7,040 nucleotides of DNA from Thermococcus sp. GTDB taxonomy: Archaea; Methanobacteriota_B; Thermococci; Thermococcales; Thermococcaceae. The DNA is taken from the NCBI GenBank assembly GCA_027001105.1, contig JALTMZ010000053.1:1-7040 (forward strand). Reading direction: 5' to 3'. The notes below the pieces were generated by a model, which saw only the letters and a program-made list of their open reading frames with translations, searched no databases and was not told the DNA's origin. Numbering within the stretch: position 1 is the first letter of the stretch; each line of letters starts with the position of its first letter. The translations under genes were made by a program, and so were the position numbers. Below, one piece after another: positions 5,341-7,040 of this stretch.

Positions 5341-6594
5341 TCAAACATTTAATTTTAACTTTGTTACTACCTCAACGTGTGGGGTGTGAGGGAACATATC
5401 AAGTCCAATTATCTCTTCAACTTTGTAGATACTCTTAAGCTCCTCTAAGTTTTTAGCAAGGGTTTTGGGATTGCACGAAACGTAGACGATTGTCTCTGGT
5501 GCGTCTTTAAGCATTTTTCGAATGAGCTTTGGATGAAGCCCGGCCCTTGGTGGATCAACCACAACGGTATCATACTTTCCGAGGTTTTCAACATTCCTGT
5601 CTTCTCCAACATAAAAAGTTGCATTAACACTGTTCATTTCAGCATTTTTTCTTGCCATCTCAACAGCAAAAGGATTGATTTCAATCCCTTCGACTTCAAA
5701 GCCTTTTTTGGCGAGATAAATTCCAAATGTTCCAACCCCAGAATAGAGATCAAGGACCCTTCTTCCCTCTGCAAATTCAGCCACCTTCTTCACAAGGTTG
5801 ACTGCCTGATAAGAATTGGTCTGGAAAAAGCTGTTTGGATGAATCAAATAGACAACATCATCAAGCCTTTCCTTTATGAACTCTCTGTTCCAGAACTTCC
5901 TTGGCTCTCCATAGGAAACATCGCTTTTTGAGCTGTTAACACTCCAGTATATCGAGTCTGCAAAACTAAAGTATTCTTGAACCTCGTCCGGGAGGCTTCC
6001 TTCATACGTGACTAAATTGACCATGAGTTCTCCGGTGAACTTGCCTTCTCTCATCACAATGTATCTCACGAAACCTTCGCTCTTTCTTAAATCCCATGGT
6101 TGTAGTTTGAAATCCTCTATAAATTCCCTGAGCGAGTTGAGAGCCCTTCCACTCTTTTCACCAAAAACTAAGCACTCTTCTATGTCAACAACATCCCACC
6201 AAGTGCCTCTTCTCCTAAACCCTATCCCTTCTGTGGATATTACAACATCAATCCTGTTCCTGTGTCCATAAATTTTTGGAGAGGGGATGACATCAACGGC
6301 ATATCCGAAGAGATTTTCCAGTTTTTCTGCCTTAAATTTTACCTGCTCACTGTACGGCAGATGCTGGAGCATACACCCTCCACACTTTCCAAAGTACGGG
6401 CACTTTGGTTCAGTCCTGATTGGGGAAGGCATTATTATTTCGTATTCATGTGCAACAAGCTTTTTCTTTTCCCTGTGCCATTTTTTAATCTCAACTATAT
6501 CCCCAACGGCTGTAAAAGGAACGTAGACCTTCTTTTTCCCCGCTTTTATGATCCCAAACCCATCTTCGCTCAGTTTTTTAATCTCTCCTCTCAT
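5341..6594 (-). CDS. RNA (uracil-C5)-methyltransferase, tRNA U54-type, with TRAM and Fe-S cluster motifs
   Basis: It methylates C5 of uridine in RNA using SAM. The 417-residue protein begins with a TRAM RNA-binding domain (about 1-55). Cysteines C65, C71, C74 and C141 form the usual 4Fe-4S site (CPYFGKCGGC, then EECLVFG). The catalytic core has HPNSFFQTN (252-260), SAM motif DLYSGVGTFG (282-291), VDPPRAG (346-352), nucleophile C374 in VSCNP, and the probable base E408 in HVEVV. It resembles the P. abyssi tRNA m5U54 methyltransferase (PAB0719) more than I can distinguish from its rRNA-modifying paralogue, so 23S rRNA is the alternative substrate. I start it at ATG 6594, not at a possible upstream ATG 6765. 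The first 57 codons of the longer frame contain the promoter and overlap the divergent gene, and the TRAM domain begins exactly at this Met. No Shine-Dalgarno precedes it, which suggests a leaderless mRNA. Confidence 0.92.
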   Translation of the reverse strand: MRGEIKKLSEDGFGIIKAGKKKVYVPFTAVGDIVEIKKWHREKKKLVAHEYEIIMPSPIRTEPKCPYFGKCGGCMLQHLPYSEQVKFKAEKLENLFGYAVDVIPSPKIYGHRNRIDVVISTEGIGFRRRGTWWDVVDIEECLVFGEKSGRALNSLREFIEDFKLQPWDLRKSEGFVRYIVMREGKFTGELMVNLVTYEGSLPDEVQEYFSFADSIYWSVNSSKSDVSYGEPRKFWNREFIKERLDDVVYLIHPNSFFQTNSYQAVNLVKKVAEFAEGRRVLDLYSGVGTFGIYLAKKGFEVEGIEINPFAVEMARKNAEMNSVNATFYVGEDRNVENLGKYDTVVVDPPRAGLHPKLIRKMLKDAPETIVYVSCNPKTLAKNLEELKSIYKVEEIIGLDMFPHTPHVEVVTKLKLNV

Positions 6595-6614
6595 GAATCT
6601 TGGCTCTACTGTGC

Positions 6615-6631
6615 ACTTATAAATCTTTTTT
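6615..6631 (-). promoter_or_regulatory. BRE/TATA promoter of the RNA methyltransferase
   Basis: The minus strand reads AAAAAAGATTTATAAGT. The TATA centre near 6620 predicts initiation at about 6594-6595, on the ATG itself. It is one of the best promoter matches in the window and supports the short start. Confidence 0.72.
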
Positions 6632-6658
6632 GAAGGATTGGCAAATTTTGTCCAGCAA

Positions 6659-6667
6659 TGTTTATTA
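6659..6667 (+). promoter_or_regulatory. Candidate TATA of the small winged-helix gene
   Basis: TGTTTATTA, centred near 6664, predicts initiation near 6689, followed by GGTG (6691-6694) 8 bases before the ATG at 6703. A second possibility, CAAATTTTG near 6645, would give a leaderless transcript from ATG 6670. I cannot decide between them with certainty. Confidence 0.35.
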
Positions 6668-6702
6668 GAATGGAACGCATAGATATTAGTGGTGCCTTTG
6701 AT

Positions 6703-6912
6703 ATGCGCAGGAGGGAGTATATATACAAACTTTTGGTTGTAAAGAAAAGGGCTGTAACCTTGCAAAAATTAAGTGAAGAGTTGGAAACTCCCATGCCGAA
6801 ACTTCTCCAGACCCTTAAAAGTTTAGAATCCGATGGACTTGTTGAGGTTTTCTACGGAAAAGAAAAGGCTGCAATCATGGTTAAGGCTAAAACTCTGGAT
6901 GACTACATTTAA
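6703..6912 (+). CDS. Small winged helix-turn-helix protein, putative DNA-binding regulator
   Basis: From this start the protein has 69 residues and is little more than one winged-helix domain. Helix 1 is about 2-13 (RRREYIYKLLVV), helix 2 about 19-26 (TLQKLSEE), and recognition helix about 30-44 (PMPKLLQTLKSLESDG). A beta wing follows (LVEVFYGKEKAAIMVKA, 45-61). The fold resembles MarR/ArsR-like or Thermococcales single-domain regulators; I do not recognise a specific family. Starts at ATG 6670 or 6658 would add 11 or 15 residues (MERIDISGAFD or longer). I chose 6703 for its GGTG site and a TATA at the right distance. The gene is divergent from the RNA methyltransferase with 108 bases between starts, so it could regulate that shared region. 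Its own targets are unknown. Confidence 0.7.
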   Translation: MRRREYIYKLLVVKKRAVTLQKLSEELETPMPKLLQTLKSLESDGLVEVFYGKEKAAIMVKAKTLDDYI

Positions 6913-6926
6913 TGCTATCTGGATGT

Positions 6927-6965
6927 GTTTCTTTTTACTTTTAATTTTACTATGTTTTTGTTTTA
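6927..6965 (+). terminator. T-rich archaeal transcription terminator
   Basis: Starting 14 bases after the winged-helix stop codon there are several T runs (CTTTTTACTTTTAATTTTAC, then TTTTTGTTTT). Archaeal RNA polymerase terminates at such T stretches on the coding strand without needing a hairpin. Confidence 0.65.
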
Positions 6966-7014
6966 CTAAATTGCGCTCATTTTTCGAGAATTTCTTCTGA
7001 ATTTCGAACAGCAT

Positions 7015-7024
7015 CTTTATAAAG
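7015..7024. promoter_or_regulatory. TATA-like palindrome near the right edge
   Basis: CTTTATAAAG is a perfect 10-base palindrome containing a good TATA core. Read on the plus strand it would start a transcript just beyond the window, after the preceding terminator. The direction is not determined by the box itself. I see no gene between 6913 and 7040. Confidence 0.4.
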
Positions 7025-7040
7025 TTCAACTTCATAGTAA

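Noticed and set aside
5533..6633. Several plus-strand frames across the RNA methyltransferase
   Set aside because: All are antisense shadows of a gene with clear catalytic motifs on the minus strand.
6823..7035. Minus-strand Lys-rich frame of 70 codons
   Set aside because: It is the complement of the T-rich terminator and the end of the winged-helix gene. The Lys and Asn bias comes from that base composition, and a TATA-like box lies inside it.

Overview
The window looks like chromosomal DNA of a hyperthermophilic euryarchaeon of the order Thermococcales (Pyrococcus, Thermococcus or a close relative). The grounds are an LrpA regulator that closely resembles Pyrococcus furiosus LrpA, an RNA m5U methyltransferase that resembles the Pyrococcus abyssi enzyme, archaeal BRE/TATA promoters, Shine-Dalgarno sites of the GGTG/AGGTGA type, frequent TTG and GTG starts, and a very GC-rich tRNA in AT-rich DNA.

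Region 1 (1-1541) is a restriction-modification pair. A beta-class DNA methyltransferase, cut by the left window edge, converges on a small MjaI-like restriction endonuclease with only 15 bases between the stop codons. MjaI-family enzymes recognise CTAG. I count only three CTAG sites in the whole window, and two lie inside the methyltransferase gene.

Region 2 (1597-4466) is a plus-strand operon behind a clear promoter: a 179-residue two-CBS-domain protein, then two tandem paralogous CPA2/NapA-type cation/proton antiporters. Spacings are 11 bases and 1 base. The antiporters carry no RCK or other cytosolic regulatory domain. The CBS protein may therefore be their nucleotide-sensing regulatory partner, acting as a separate chain; this is inference.

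Region 3 (4467-4734) has no gene. It is almost entirely filled by a nested inverted-repeat structure of about 263 bases. Its ends are 23- and 28-base inverted repeats that are themselves hairpins. One end begins 2 bases after the antiporter stop codon and the other ends 3 bases from the tRNA 3' CCA. It could be a MITE-like element, or structured 3' ends of two convergent transcripts.

Region 4 (4735-6594) is on the minus strand. In transcription order it holds an RNA m5U methyltransferase with TRAM and Fe-S domains (tRNA U54-type), then lrpA, then tRNA-Gly(CCC). Each has its own recognisable promoter.

Region 5 (6659-7040) holds a small winged-helix protein divergent from the RNA methyltransferase, a T-rich terminator, and a TATA-like palindrome near the right edge.

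A repeated theme is very short leaders. In most genes the TATA box lies about 25 bases before a point that is 0-15 bases from the chosen start. This decided several start choices.
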